From contig CM062205.1 in assembly GCA_031216445.1 (NCBI GenBank), positions 18,803,501 through 18,867,500 of the forward strand: a stretch of DNA of 64,000 bases. Direction: 5' to 3'. Positions within the stretch are counted from its first letter, which is position 1, and each line of letters starts with the position of its first letter. This DNA is from Lateolabrax maculatus (taxonomy: Eukaryota; Chordata; Actinopteri; Acropomatiformes; Lateolabracidae). Below, in pieces: positions 12,040 through 27,000 of the stretch. Under the pieces are notes generated by a model that was not told the origin of the DNA, made no database searches, and worked only from the letters and a program-made list of their open reading frames with translations. A program made the position numbers and the translations under genes.

Positions 12040-15000
12040 ATAAGAAATAAGTATGCAAGTTTCACGAGTAAGACTTAAGGGACCATATCAGTGGCTTTGC
12101 CAGTGTGGTCACATTACTGCAAACCATTTTCCAAAGCATAACCACTACTTTTGAAAAGTCCTCAAGATTGGTGAGTTCAAGTTCTTTCCAGAAACTCTGT
12201 AATAACAAAGACTTGAGTGTTGGCAGCCATTAAAAAAAAAACACTACCAAATATTACATTACATTTTTATTTTCACAATCAATTTTTCCTTTCATTTTCC
12301 ATATTTTGCTTTAAAGTTTTGATATTGATACAAAACAGATTATATGATTGTAGTGACTTTCAGCAACCAACTCTAAACTTTTGTCTTATATAAGCATATG
12401 CAGTTTATAATTAGTGTAACAGATAGTACTGTGAAAGGCGGTGTTTTTGCACATTTTGCTTCACTTACTCGCAATCATGATGGTCTTGGAGTTGCCCCCC
12501 AGGCTGTCTTTCAGCAGCCAGGTTAGGACCGAGTCTCTGTAGGGGATGAAGCAGTGCCTCCTCCCGCCTCCTCCTCCTCCAGACAGAGAGCTGCTGTGGC
12601 TACCCACCGTGCTGCCATCGCCTTCAGAGGCCATGCTGTTGATACTCTGACAGCTGCTGGACATCTGGGAGTTCTGGGCTGTGGAGGCAGTGGGAAGAAG
12701 AGGTACACAAGTTGAGGGATTTATGGAGTGTGTGTTCCGAACATAAGGGAACACTTTACTGATAGAGGAAATGTGGAAGGAAAAACTTTTCACTTGAACT
12801 TCATTTACCAAGAGCAGATATGACGATGCCCAAAGTGACCAGCGACTTGTTGATGTTAGAGCCCTCTGTCAGCCTGTCCCTGCAGTAGTGGGGGTCTGCT
12901 CGCTCGCTGTCAGACACAACATAAACACAACATGAGGCTCACGTCATTCATAATGATAAAATCCAACAAAATCCAATAGAAAATGTGGAATTGAGAATTT
13001 AGAAAATCTCAGGGCAGTAGCCAAGATCCACTAGGGGGCAGTTTTGTCAATGAGTTTGACTCAAAAATAACAGAAGGAAGCAAAAGTTTTACCTTCCAGC
13101 CAAGTCCACCAGGTTAATCTTGCTCACAGTCTCTGAAGGAAGGTTATTTTCTAGGATTGCCTGTGGAGAAAAGACAAGAATAATCAGACAGGAATCTGCA
13201 AATAATGATAAATGTTCCACCTAAAAATAGATACTAAGATCATTATTGACTCATTAACAGATGGGTGTACAAGCTGGTTGGAGAGCTGAGAGAGATGATG
13301 ACCTGTGTGTACTGGATGGTGAAGATGGCGTGGGATCTGCTGCTGGCATCATGGTTGTGGGTTGCTGCGGTGATGCGGTTGGCAATGCCTTCCTCCAAAA
13401 GGTCCATGGCCTGCTTGCAGTCTGAGACTACATGCTGTGACAGGTCTGATCCGAGAGAAGCAAAGAGAAAAAAAGAAAATGCTGAGAAAACTGAGCAAAT
13501 ACACAATGTTATAGTTTATATGAACCGCAAAATGTTTATTACTTAACCTAAATCTCACAGTGGAAAGTAATTCATGTGAGACTTGAAGTGGGAAACTTCC
13601 TGTAAGAATGAGTGAAGATCTGGTGCATTATATTGTTGGGTATCAAGATTGTTGGGAACTGAAAAAACATAACTTATTTTAATTTTATTTATTTATTAAT
13701 TATTTGATAGAATACTCCAAAATAACACATGTAAAAGGAATGAAAATCAAAGAGTTATAAAGGATAAAGATTTACATTTTAGGGTTAATGCTGTGTATGG
13801 CCGCCCTAGGAATAAAGTTACACTAATAAGTTGAGTAAAGGTTCATGAAACTACACTGTTTAACAGTATTTGAAAACATTTTGGAGGGCTTAAAATGTTA
13901 ACATACAGTTATACTGTTAACGACTCAAGACTGATAGAGATGTGAAAAAGACACACACAGGAAATATGTCTCATCAATACTTGCTTCGTAATATTTTCCC
14001 ACAGGATTCAGCAATCAAAAAAAAGTCTAACACTGTTCTACTTCCAGGCGTGAATCACGTATCATAAGAGGCTGTAAAACACATGCACACACACAACCAC
14101 AGAAGCTCGTCGTGGTGCTATAACATGTAGTTACTTATTCCTTGTTTTAAAAATGAACAATTAATGCAAATATTTTAATTATTTCAAAAGGAATACGAGT
14201 CACAGTGAAACACTGTTTGGTGGACACGTGTTGATGGAGAAGAAAACTGGGACTCCTCAATGTGCTCTTGTGTGTGTGTGTGTGTGTGTTGAAGCGTTCT
14301 CCTTGGAAACACAAGGAAATGACTTCACTTCCTCTGGCCAACTGGGATTTCTCCTGATACAGACAATGAGTGGATGTGGGGCTTAAACATAGAGAGGCGG
14401 TTGGATGAGAAGGAGAGTAAGAAAGAGAAGGAAAGGATGAAGAGACAGAAGTGGAAAGAGAGAGAGAGAGAAAGTAAAAGAAGCTAAAAGAGAAGTCTGG
14501 ATTGACGCCAGGATGGCCAATTCTGGACCAGATCAAAAGCTTAACAACAGAACAAAATTCCACCACTGACCACATACCACAGTGACTTGTAAACTAAACT
14601 TACAAGACATGAGCATTACTCAAAATACTGCAGACCATGTTACACATCCAACTCCGTTATTTGCCAAAATTATCTGTCTGAGTGTTTATGACAGAGTAGA
14701 GACCGAAGATCTAACCTTCGGTATCCACTTTCATCTTTACTCTCTTAATACCAAGTGTTTCGGACAGATTCTTTTACAATATGATACACTGCTGAGTGTT
14801 TGTATACATTTGTTTACAAATGCTCATTGGACTCTCCTAAGAGCTCATAGCTTGTGAAAGCACCTAATCATTAAGACCATAACATTTAAATATGCAAAGT
14901 CCTACTGAATAACTGAGAATTAAGGTCGCTGCAAGGTTATTTAAAAGAACGTTTTTCCTGTGCACAGATTTATTATCTTACTTTAATCTTAGTGAAATTA

Positions 15001-18000
15001 TCCTAGCAAGGTAATGAGAATTTGCAGCCTCTAGACCTCTAGTTAAGTATTTAATCAGTAAGTAGACAATTTAATCAGAGAATGACAAAAAGCGGAAATG
15101 ATCTGTTGGTTTTTAAGCTCAACATTTTGTGCAATTACACCTGAAACTGTGGGGTCGTGTTTGAATACTGAATTTAAATTATAATTCAGGTAACATGTAG
15201 CATAGGTCTTAGCACAGACACTTAGCTCTCTATCTTTCCTCCACAAGTTTTCAATGTCTGTGTATATGTGCGCATATATAGGTTATAAGTATGTGTGTGT
15301 GTGTGTATATATAGATATAAGATTGTCTTCATGTATTATCTCTTTTACATTGCAAACAAATAAAGTAAAATATCACTTATTTTGAGTCAGCATCTTATGT
15401 AATCTACTCTTGCTGAAATGGAAAAGAAAGGATGCCTTTCAAATTTAAACCGAGTTTAGCCGTGGGACCTGCCTTTCACAAAGTACAGATGCAGGTGCCT
15501 CGAACTCTCACCTTGTACATAGGGTCCTTTCTCAGGGTGTTCTCTAACTCTCAGGGAGGCTCTCTTCTTCTGCTCTCCTCCTCTCAGCAAGTCTCGCACA
15601 CGCTCGTTATAGATCTCCAGGAAGCTGCAGGGACAGAGGGATAAGACAACATCCTGCTATGAAGACATACACTTGCTATAAATAATAAGGACTGGATCAT
15701 TTAATGGCCCTTTTATCCAAAGCATCACTGAGATGCATACCACAGGCCTATATACAGTTCCAATACAAATAATGTGAGTTATTTTATGTCAGTTCATCAT
15801 GTGTATTTTCCTCAACATGATAGAAACAACAGATCTTTGAGTTTACCTCTCTGGCATTTTCCCTTTATTGGAAGATTGACAGTACAGAGAGACAATGGAG
15901 GGGGGTGACATGTGACAATGGCTGTATTTGAAGCGGGTCGTAGTCATGGTAACATGTTCTGCGTTTAGCCAGACGACCCAGAAACACAGTCTACACTGGA
16001 AATGATCATTTTCAAATTGTAAAATCGCCACATTTTTCTTCTTGCTAATGAAAGGCAGGGAGAACCCAGAAAGCGTTATATCTGCTTTGTCAAATTCACA
16101 TCATCAAGAAGTTTGACCTCTAAAAATCAGGTTCATATTGCCTGCAGCTTTGCAGCATAAATACCCATCTAATCTAACTGAATTTCAACATCAGGAGAAG
16201 GCCCAATTGCAATTGTTTAAAAAGGGAAAGACATCCACACCATACCTGATCTCTACTCTGCTTGAGTTTTGCCCATCAGGAAAAGTGTCTTCAGACCTAA
16301 AGAGACCCTGTAAGGAAAGGAGAAATACAATTTACTTCATACTAGAACACCAGATACTCATGTGGCTGACATATCAGTGTGCTGACGCACTGACGTACCT
16401 GGCAGATCCGAGGGGTCAATCCAATGGAGTCCTGACAGATAAACAGAGAGACGGTACAGTAGCATTATTTTGACAGTTGCCATATAGAATTGTTTACATT
16501 TGCTTATTTTCTGCACAGCATGGTCTGGGTTTATACTTTGTGTTACAGTTGCATTGCCTCCAATGTGCCTGGTAAGATCAGTTGACAAATGGCTGAAAAA
16601 TGTATAATGCCGTGCAGTGATTCCAGAGTTTTCCTCACCGGTGTCCCCATCATGGTGTACGTCTTTCCAGATCCTGTTTGGCCGTAAGCAAATAGACACA
16701 CATTGTAGCCCTCAGAGGCTCCGGACAGCACCGACACACCCAGGTCCTGGAACACCTGAGGAACATTAATACACACACCCTAAATAAAAAAAGTACACAA
16801 AGAAAGAGATGTCTAGAAATAACCTGGTGGAGTCCGACATCTGGATCTCCCTCCCTTTTTTTTCAAAATGGCTGGATAATTACGAAGGGTGCTGATCAGG
16901 GTGAAAAACTGTTCAAATATACATGTTAACAAAGTCTTTTAAGTAAGAATAACAATGCTCGCAAACACATCTTAAAGCACGATTTATTGAAAAAGTAGGT
17001 GAGGTGCTCGTGGGCTGATGAGGTGTTTGTGTTTACAGCGTAAAGCGTAATCCGACGTCCCTGGTCTTAATCGCATTGTGTTTTTACACAAGTGTAGATT
17101 TCACCAAGGTTTCACGATCACAATGCTGTGGCACTTAGCCAGTGGTGGGGAGGTAATGTTGCTTCCTGCTGAGGTGTTTGGGTAAGAAGCAGGGAGGTCA
17201 GCTAATACTCTTGGTAAACAACTTTGCAGAATGTGTATGTCAGAGAAACAAATGTGAGGGTAAAAGACTTTGAAAAGAGACTGGGTCAGGAAAATAAACC
17301 TGGCCTAAGAGCACAGTGGTGAGACGGGATCCAGGAGAGTCCCAATCAAAACAATCAACAGAGGCCTTTTGTTTTCCTTCTCCCTGTGTCTGCATCTGAG
17401 AGCCAGAGTCTGCAGATTATTAGCACAAAGCCAAGTCAATTCTGCAAATTTGAATCATATTCGTGCAATTTTTTTTTAAACTAGTGTCTGCCTACACTCG
17501 AACAGAAATACAAGAACATAGAGATATACTTGTACTGAAATATACAGTCATTAGGTAAACCTGGCTAAAACTAATGCAGTCTAATAAAACAGTCCTGCAA
17601 AAATCAGACCCTCATGAAGGTTATAATGTTCTGTTTTTGTTGAAACCGTTTTAGAGGAGATGTTGATTCAACTGTATGATCATTTTGGACGCTGGAGTTT
17701 GGGGTTCTGTTGACTAATCGATTCAGCTCTACATGCGTCACCAGCATCAAACAGTGTACCACATCTAAGGACCAATTACAGTCAATTTATACTAGTTGGC
17801 AAAACTGGTACCAGGTGAGAAATATGGGCCTAATTCACTTTTTAGAGCTGCCAAACAGCATTTTAAACTCCCTGGGAAAAAGTGGTAGCAGACCTGTTTT
17901 CCCATGGCATCACAGAGGCATAGTATTTGCAGATACTTATCTTTGAATGGGTGTCAAAGTCAAATATCTTGCACTGTGATAAGAGCGAATAATTAATAAA

Positions 18001-21000
18001 ACACCTTACTGCGCACGACACATTGTGAACTGTGAGCAATGTGGGTGTTTTCCACTTAATATTATTTATTATAGGTCTGTGTGTGCACATGTAATTGTTA
18101 GAGGTAAGACAAATGGACAAATGATCAGTCTTGTCTATTGTTATTCTTCCTTTGTTTGTTACTGATAAGCAAAAAGAAACTTCATCAGAATGTGTTCCTG
18201 AGGACATGTGGCATCATTGGCAATCCAAAAGCTCAGTCCAAAGGCAACACATGCCTTAGGGGGCAGCAACCTGATCTAGACCAGACCTGAGACACAGCAC
18301 ATTCCCCCCCAGAACCATAACACACCCTTGAGATCAATGAGGGGTCCCCTCCCCCTGGCTCAGGCCTGGACCACAGATACTGGTGGGTAAGTACACAGAG
18401 GAGAGAGGAGCTACCACGACCTCCAAAGATCAAACACGGGAATAATTTCAACATACCTCCTGTGTGTGAGTGTGTGTGACCAACCACTGTCAGGATCAGG
18501 GAGAACCTGGAGCTTAGCCTGTGTATACTCTAGGCTTACAAAACGGTGGGAATAGGTTTAGGTTTGGATGTTGCTCAAAGCTCTTGTGAGGCCCGGGCCT
18601 TGTGAAAGCAACCTGAAAGGATTCAGTGGTCATCTGGTTTGTTCTTAGGAGTGTGTGAATCTGCGCTGGTAATATTCAACAGCCTTGAGTTTTCTTTGAG
18701 AAAAGTAAAATGTTCAACACTGACACGGTGGAGTGAAGCTCACACAGAGACCAACGTCTTGTCTAACCACAGTGAATCAAACCCAAGGTTAGGACAGAGA
18801 TGTTTCTTCAAATATCTTGTTTTGTCATAGAAGAGTGAGAAAATCAGCACGTATTCCCAATTTACAAGCTGGAACCAGTGATTTTTGTTGCCATTGTTGC
18901 TTAAAAAGTAATTAATCGATTATTTAAATAATTACTGATTAATTTTCTGTCGATCGACTAATTAAATTGACTAATCCTTTCCAGTCCATTTACAGATCAT
19001 AAAAGTACAACTATGTTACCCTGCTCTTTAGTTAGATGCAAAGTATTAGTTACATTTTTTGCATTCAGATTACTGGAATCATTTTACATTTCATCTGTTC
19101 CTTCACAACACTACAGTACAGGTGCTGAAAAGGATAGCAGATCATTTTAAGCCTTTAAATCAAATATCAAGCAAAAATAACAAAGAAACATTCTCTGGTT
19201 CCAGCTTCTCAAATGTGAGGATTTGACACTTTTCTGTGTTTTATTTCACTGTACATTGACTATCTTTGTCTCTGTTGGACAGACAAAACAAGACATTTGA
19301 AGATGTAGTTTGGGTTCTGGAAACTGGAGATGGGTATTTTCACTCTAGACCATTTATCAAAAAAGAACTATACAGATTAATCAATAAATAAAAAGAAAAC
19401 AACTGTTTGCTGCAGCCCTAAATCATACAAACACCATTGTTCATTTTAATGTATTACTCTGTAGCCTAGCCAACCATGTGCCGACAACAGCCACGTGTAA
19501 CGAGTAAAAGTGTTGCCAGAACGGCTGTTACTCTATGACCTTATAAATCACCAAACAGGCACTGTGGTAGGCTCATCTAACACATCATTATTCCCATGCA
19601 TTGGAATCCGTTTAACACTTGTGAGTAAAGGCAGCCTTCTGAGCTTAATTACGGCTGCCACTAACAATTATTTTAATTATGGATTAATCTGCAGATTATT
19701 TTCTTAATTAATCGCTTTATCTAATAGAAATGTCAGAAAATTGTGGAAAATGCCACTTTTAATTTTTCAGTGTCCAATACGATTCAGATTTCTTATTTCA
19801 TCAGACCAACTGTTCAAAACCCAAAGATATTCAATGCATGACAAAGAGAATTTGTCATGCAAAACCCCTGAATTTGAGCCAAGGAAGTGGAATCAATTTG
19901 TTTTTATTTTATTTTATATTAAAGAGACAACTGAAACCTTGATTTCCTTGTGTAACTGTTGCCCAATAAATTGCAATGTGGCAACAAATGTTAAAGTGTG
20001 CAGTCCCCTGGAGTGCAGACCACCAAGTGTTGCCCCCTGCCTCTTGGCTGAATGGAGGCTTAAACATGAAGACAAAAAGCAGTGCCGCCCCTGTCTTGTC
20101 CTCATCCTACTTTTCAAAAGCAGACACAGGAACCCTCTCCTCCCTCAAACACAGAATCAATACATCCCTTGTTAAAGTTGACCCTCTTAAATTCACTCTA
20201 TGGGGGCTATGACAAGGCTGAGGGTCCCTCCAGGCTTAGCACAAAGAGCAGGAACTTCACTTCAACTGTGCGCCATGTCTCTGAACTTGACTCTCTCTTT
20301 TCTCTCTGTACATTATTTCTTTTGTTTTCTCGGTTTCTTCCACGTTATGCGAGTTTGTTTTTATTAAAAAAGACTTCAAATGACCTCTGAATAAAACCCC
20401 AAAAGGAAGCATAAACTTATTTCAACCTCTTGAGAGAATGAGAGTGTGCATGTGTGAATGTGTATGAGTTTGTCTAGACAACATTAAAACAATCCTGTTG
20501 TTTTTCATCATTACTGTCACACCAAATTAAATCAGCAGATTGTCATTTGTGCCATTGTTTTCTGGCTGCTTCAATCGACATAATGGCCCTCTGCCACAGC
20601 CTACTTTCAAAGTTTGCAGCACCCTGCAGCATTGGAAGGTATTTTTGGACAAACAAAGCAGGTGAGGTAAGAGACAGGTTGCATTCTGGGAATGGAAATG
20701 TACTCCAGGATCAAATGAAGCAGGAGAAAAACAGCCTGGAGATAAAGTGGCTGGGCCAGAGCCATAGTAAGCGTGCAGGCCGGTCGGTTGCCTCAAAACA
20801 CACAGGGGACAGACTAAACACCTCCACTGACAGGAAGATGGTTGTCATCAGCAGGCCGCTGCCCGTGCATGTGTGTATGTGTGCGTCTCTGAGGAAACAG
20901 CATGCACAACAAGGACAAATGTCTCAGAGTTTGCTTCCCGCTCTGAAAAAAAATGTACAAACAATCTAACAATGAAAGAGGAAAAGCAGAATATAGCTTT

Positions 21001-24000
21001 CATTCTTGTATAGGAAATGCAGGTCAAATTTATCAAGTCAAAACAGAGAGTAAGGAAGGAAGAATGAAATAAGGCTTTGGGGTTAGAAAAGGTGGCAAAA
21101 GGGCTCCAGATCTAGCAGAGGGCAAACAAAAGGGGGATCTGCTTTGGCCAAGATGTATGACATATACTGTTGTGTATACATGAAAAGCAGGTAATAATTC
21201 AACCAGGCAATGTCCAGTGATCTTTTGCAAAAGTCACCCACTTTATCCCATCTCTGCCTCTCTCTAATACAAACTATATAATCAAGTAGAAAAATGTAGA
21301 ATAACAGCCTTCAGGGAAAAGAGGTATCACTTCATTGCACATACTACTTCTATATTCACAGTATCTTTTCATTTCATTTTTTATAATCCAGTCATGCAGG
21401 GAAGCAATAACTGCATCATCTGCACCCGACTATCTCCAAATATAATGCATTGCCAGGCTCACGCTAAGATTGAAATTCAAACAATGCAATGTCAGGAGAT
21501 GGAAAGAGAGAGCAAGTTAGTGTGCACACATCTTTAATTTAATACCACCACATGACAGCCATTTTTGAATCGAGTGGTGACATACAGAGAAATGGTATCT
21601 TTCAAAATCCTACTTTGGCAACAGATCTCAAAAGGAACATGTGTGTCTAAGCTGGACCAGATCTCTCTGAAAAACATGGAACCAGCTGGGTTTCATGCCA
21701 GAGATTCTGACCATGATAAAAACTTTGTTCCATGTTGGTTTTGAAACATGGGAAACCCTTTTTTTTTTTTTTTTTTACAAAGAGGCAGCTTAGTTTTTCG
21801 CCTGGTAACACTGAAAAAAGTGGAGGAAGGCAGCACAACGGGTGAGAAATTTTGAGAAAGAGTGGCAAGAGTAAAAGAGAAAGACAGAATGATAAAGACA
21901 AGCTGACAAGGGTGAAAAAGTAATGGTGTAATGCCTCTGTAATGAGTTAAGTCCTGTGATCACTCTGGCTGTGGAAAATGCCAATTGCTGGTCTGGTTTT
22001 ATGTGGCCTGCTCTACACTAAACCCTGGAGAAGTATTTATGTATAGTGTGCGTGTGTGTGTGTGTGTCTCTTCAAGATGTCGTCAAGGGTGATGGCAAAA
22101 GGCCAGACAGGCAAAGTGAAGCACTTCGCCACATTTAAAAACTTCAGCTTCTCATTGCTTTTGCCAGGTTTGACGCAACCAAGAGGACCAAGATTAATTT
22201 TCCCTCCACAACCGCTCTCACTGGGAGGACGTCTCTGAGCTCAATGCAAAGACATGAGACTGCATGCGAAAACTTGAGTGCAAAAAGAGATGCAACTTTC
22301 TCTCAAACTCTCCATGTCGAGTATTGGACAGCTGCAGAAGAGGCGAGGGTCCCTTGGTTACCGTCCCACGCTTTCCAACTGGGTTACACAAACACAACAG
22401 CTGGGCCCTGAGCAAAAGCTAAATGCTTTTGTTTAGACACAGGAAAAAATGTCACTGGAGATCCTTGTCTGGACTTCCTGCTATGAATCGGAGTTGGAGA
22501 ATCAGAGTTGAAAGAGACAGAAATGTGAAGAGAGGACCACAGACAGGGAGGGAGGACACAGAGAGGGAGACAGCCTCACATGCGGCAAGAGGAGACGGTG
22601 AGGAAGCTGTTTGGCCGGAGTTCAACAACGCTCTCGTTTGTCACACTTGGACAGAATTTGTAGGTCAAATTAGCATGGAGAGGCAGAGAGGCTGTACGAG
22701 AGGGAGGAGGGAGAGATGTGCAGGTCAAACAGATAGGCTGCTCTTCATTACTCAGGCCTCCCTACACATGGGAATGGAGGACAGTGGGAAAAGGAGGAAC
22801 AGAGGACAGGAAAGTGGAAAAACAAAATGAAGGCGGGGGGCACTCTGGCAGCGCATTCCATTTTTTTCAGTGTACACTCTTGTTGTAACTGACAGTGGAG
22901 CAAAGGCTAGACCTAAAACAAATAAATAAAACCATATCTGGAGAGAGTTTGGGGAGTTGCTGCTCCTCCCTCGATCCTTGTTAAAAGGGGCCAAAGCACA
23001 ACACTGTAGAGTGGAGCTGCATGTCACACTCTTTATGGCGGTCTGGAAATGACTTCTCCAGCCTTCAGACTGATGGGAGCCTTGTGTGATATCCATCGGG
23101 TACAGTGGTACCATATAGGTTCCTCACTGGGGAGTAAACTGGTGCAATATTACTACAGTTTGACAAGAACTCAACTACCATTCTTACTCTATTTGATATC
23201 ACTTAAGTGACTGATTTGAGAACCCACACCCGTCTGTTCATTGATAAATACTAAAACTAGGGCTGAATGGAAAAAACATGTGAAGTTTAGTACAGATTCA
23301 ATGTTCACCAGATGCGATCAGACTTAGCCAACTGTCCATTTCTTTTCTTTACGACTGTGTTTGTGGTTACTTATTTTGTGTTTAAATTCTGAGAACATAC
23401 ATCCACCAAAACTGCAAAAACATCCTTTAAATTAGTTATTTTGGTGATATAATAAATACGGCTTCTGGATGTGCATCAAAACGGACAATGATAGAATACA
23501 CATGCCAAATTTATTTAAATCAAGTTTTTATCGAGAGTCACAAAATTAAAAGAAAAAGCCCAGGCGTTTTTTTGACCCTGAGTCAATTCCCCTCTAATAG
23601 TGAACTGATAGTGGAGAGGTGAGGGGGGCAACACCTGTATTGTATTACATGCTATATTAAAATATAGTAACAAACACAAATATATACATTTTAAAGACAA
23701 AATTATTAATTGAGAAAATAATTGGCAGATATTGTAATTGATAATAAAAATCATCATTAGTTGCAGCCCTACCAAGGTGAAGAACTATGATGCCAATAAC
23801 ACAATTTATCTCTAGAAAACAGACTGGAGGCTAGAAAAGGTTCTACCTAGATAACTGGATCTTCATCAGTCAGTTAACAAAAGATCCAACTTTTGGCCCC
23901 CAGATAGCCAAATGAGGAGTTACCTGCACCTTTCATCTATCTAACCACTTTCAGTTTCTCTTGTTACAACTCGTCTTATCCTCTGCCATCAGTGACAGAA

Positions 24001-27000
24001 GGCAGCCAGTCTAAACATAAATCACAGGTGCCTTTCCTGCATCCATATGGCGTAGATCTCATATTTCTTTGTTGACAGCATGTGGTTAATTTGGTGTCCT
24101 GTTTGTAGTTAATTCAAACCAGGCTGAACTGGACTGGACTGCGTTGAGGGGGAGTAAATGCTCACGTGTGTGTGGAGGATTCTTCTCATAGACAGAGAAG
24201 CGATTCTTTCCCCAGTCTTTAGCACCACTGACACACAGACCTAGAAACACTGCGAGCATAATCAAATCACAAACTGCATCGACAGAGGCAAAGCAAAAGA
24301 CGAGGAGGAGGAGGAGGAGAGGGGAAAAACCCCAGCAAGCCAACTCCTTTTGGCAATAAAAAACAGCATTGTGCTCTGAGACAAATCCTCTGCAGTGACG
24401 TCTTTGCGCTGAAACTTAACTGCGAAGAATTACTTAGTGAGGCAGCTGTGAGTTTGGCAGGCGAGAGCTGGGGGCTGCAGAGGCACAGTGGACCCGCTGC
24501 ACATTTCCCCTCCTGTCCTCCCTCCTCCTGCCGCCGCCCCCCCCCCCCCGAGGAATTCACTTTCCCACTTTCTCTTCGTCTCTAATCAGTTTCTCTTGCC
24601 ATTCCCTGCCTCAATCCTCGGTTTCTTTTTCACCTTCCTCTCTTACTGTCAGAAGCAATAAACAAGCTGAGGGGTTTATGTTATTAAATAGTGGAAAAAA
24701 ACTATTTATTAGCTCAATATTGAGGCTCAAAACAAAGGCACCGTTTAGACAAATAGCCCCAACTCTCTCCTGCATTAACTCAACAGCTGGCTCCCATTAT
24801 GGATTATGGTTCTCTTTCAAAAACCTACTTTTTCTCACCTGGCAGAGCCCTTTTCATTCCTCGCTGCTCAAATCTCTTCTAGAATTTGTTTTTGCCCAAA
24901 GATACAACTTAAAAACTGAGCCTCCCATCCTGTAAGACATGCTGTAAAGCTTTTTTCTTGTGGGGAGCCCTTAGCGGCAAGAATAAAATCATGTCTGCAC
25001 CCAAACATATAGTTTAAGATACCACATTTCTGTCTGCTCTCTCTGTTGTGTCTGTGTGTGTGTGTGTGTGCGTGTGTGTATATGAGGACAAAAACCTCTG
25101 CGAGTATCTGGTATAAACTATCAGTGATGCGTGGACATGTACAGTACACGGTACAGTGCAGGGGTGGGGAGGGAGGTACATATGCTGGACGGCCAGTCCC
25201 TGAGGGGTGCTGGGTGTGGCGGGATAGCGCTGGACTGGAAAAGCAGGAGTTAAGATCCACTTTCCCCTTGTCTCATTCCACCACTGGCTCAGATTGTCTC
25301 AGTCTCATGGGGACTACAGCGCAAGACGAAATTCAGAGCAAGTCCCTATCCTCCTGCACTGAAAAAGAAAAGAATGCTAAAATATACTTTCAAGGCAGAA
25401 ACCATGAGAAAATCCGGTGCTGCTAAAAACAGCATCAACTCATTAATGTGATAAAAACACATGTAGCTGGATGCCAGATAAGAGAGAAACTGAATCCATA
25501 CCCTCACTTGAGAGCAATTACCAAAATGTAATGCCACTAAGTGAAATGAGGTGAAACAACAGAGTGGGAAATTAAAGTCCCAAAATTGTTATAAATTTTT
25601 TGTTGTGGATAACAAATCTGCCTGCTCCACAGGCTCTTCACTGTTCTAAAAAGCAATTTGTCTGGTAAAACAGTTAGAGTGGCTCTTGAATTATGAGTCC
25701 ACCTGCCACTGTGCTCCATTAATCTGGCTTGCAGACCTACAACACAAACACAGTATTTCCTGCTTTTTACGTCAGGCACCGTGTCACCAGACAAATGTCT
25801 AATTCAAATATTTTCAACTGTGATGTGGATCAGCAAACGGCTGACGTGGTCGTCTACAGGATTCTTTGTTAAAGAGACAATTCTTTGGATTCTGGTGCAG
25901 AAAAAGAGGTCAGATTTAAATCCAGCGGCTCTGTCCTTTGCTAGTGTCCTTTCGCCCACCCCGGGTCAACAGAGGAATGTCTTGTGGCAACCAGGCCACT
26001 GTGACTGGACACAATTCTGCTGAGGATAGCGGCATCCAAAGCCAGAGGCAGAGAGAGGGGGAGAAAAAGGAAAGAGGAAGAAGTGCTGTGTTGTCTGTTG
26101 CACTGCACAGTGTGTAGGCCATCATCACAGCCCTGTCTTTCTTAAACACATACAAAGGCAGCTCTGACAAGAGGAGAGACGGGCGGCGAGGGAGTGGCAG
26201 AGGAGAGAACCCCCTTGGAAAAAGGATTTTAAAAAGTGACTGGCTGTAAGACTAAGGGGCAAGCCATTGTGCTGAACAACAGAAACTCGATGGAAGCACA
26301 AATTAACAAGTAGAGAACTTATCTAAAAAAAGAACTCTCTATATGAATAGGTTTTGGAGAGATTTCCTGTAATGGAATTAGGCACGACTTCCTTGTGATC
26401 TGCAGCCCGTCTCAGGTTCCAGCAACACCCTCCAATCAAAGCAGCACAAAGATATCTAATCGGCCAATCAAAGCCGGGACATGAAAAGCGAGCTGACTCT
26501 AGCCAAGCCATGTCTGAGGCAAAGAGACTTCTGGGTAACAGATGGAGCTGATATCATATCCCCCCGAGTGGCCATCTGTGTAAAAACATACAACACAGCA
26601 TACACACCCCTCTTGTTTGTGGTTTATAAAGACACTGTTTCCTCTGGGCTCTTTTTTTGGTACAGAGGTTGTATTTGTCCAGTGTCGACTTGTGGCCTAA
26701 GCCTGGATCGGCACGCACTTGGGTCTCCGCCCACAAAAGGGCATAGAACATGGCACGAAAAACAAGAAAATCTTTAGGTAATGCTGCACAAATGGGTACA
26801 TGTCAGACCAGATCCTACCAAATCACCAATGACATATACAGTATATTCACAAAGAACATAAACAGTTGACTAATCTCACTTACTTTACTAATACTGACTA
26901 CTAATATTGCCATTTTAACAAAACAAATATTTTTTCCCCTCTTATTTGCTGGTTCTCCACAGTAACAACATCAGAGAATATTTGGGTTTGTGGCTGAATA

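Noticed and set aside
11833..12058. Open frames encoding alternating Cys-Val
   Set aside because: Translation of the CA/TG microsatellite, not a protein.
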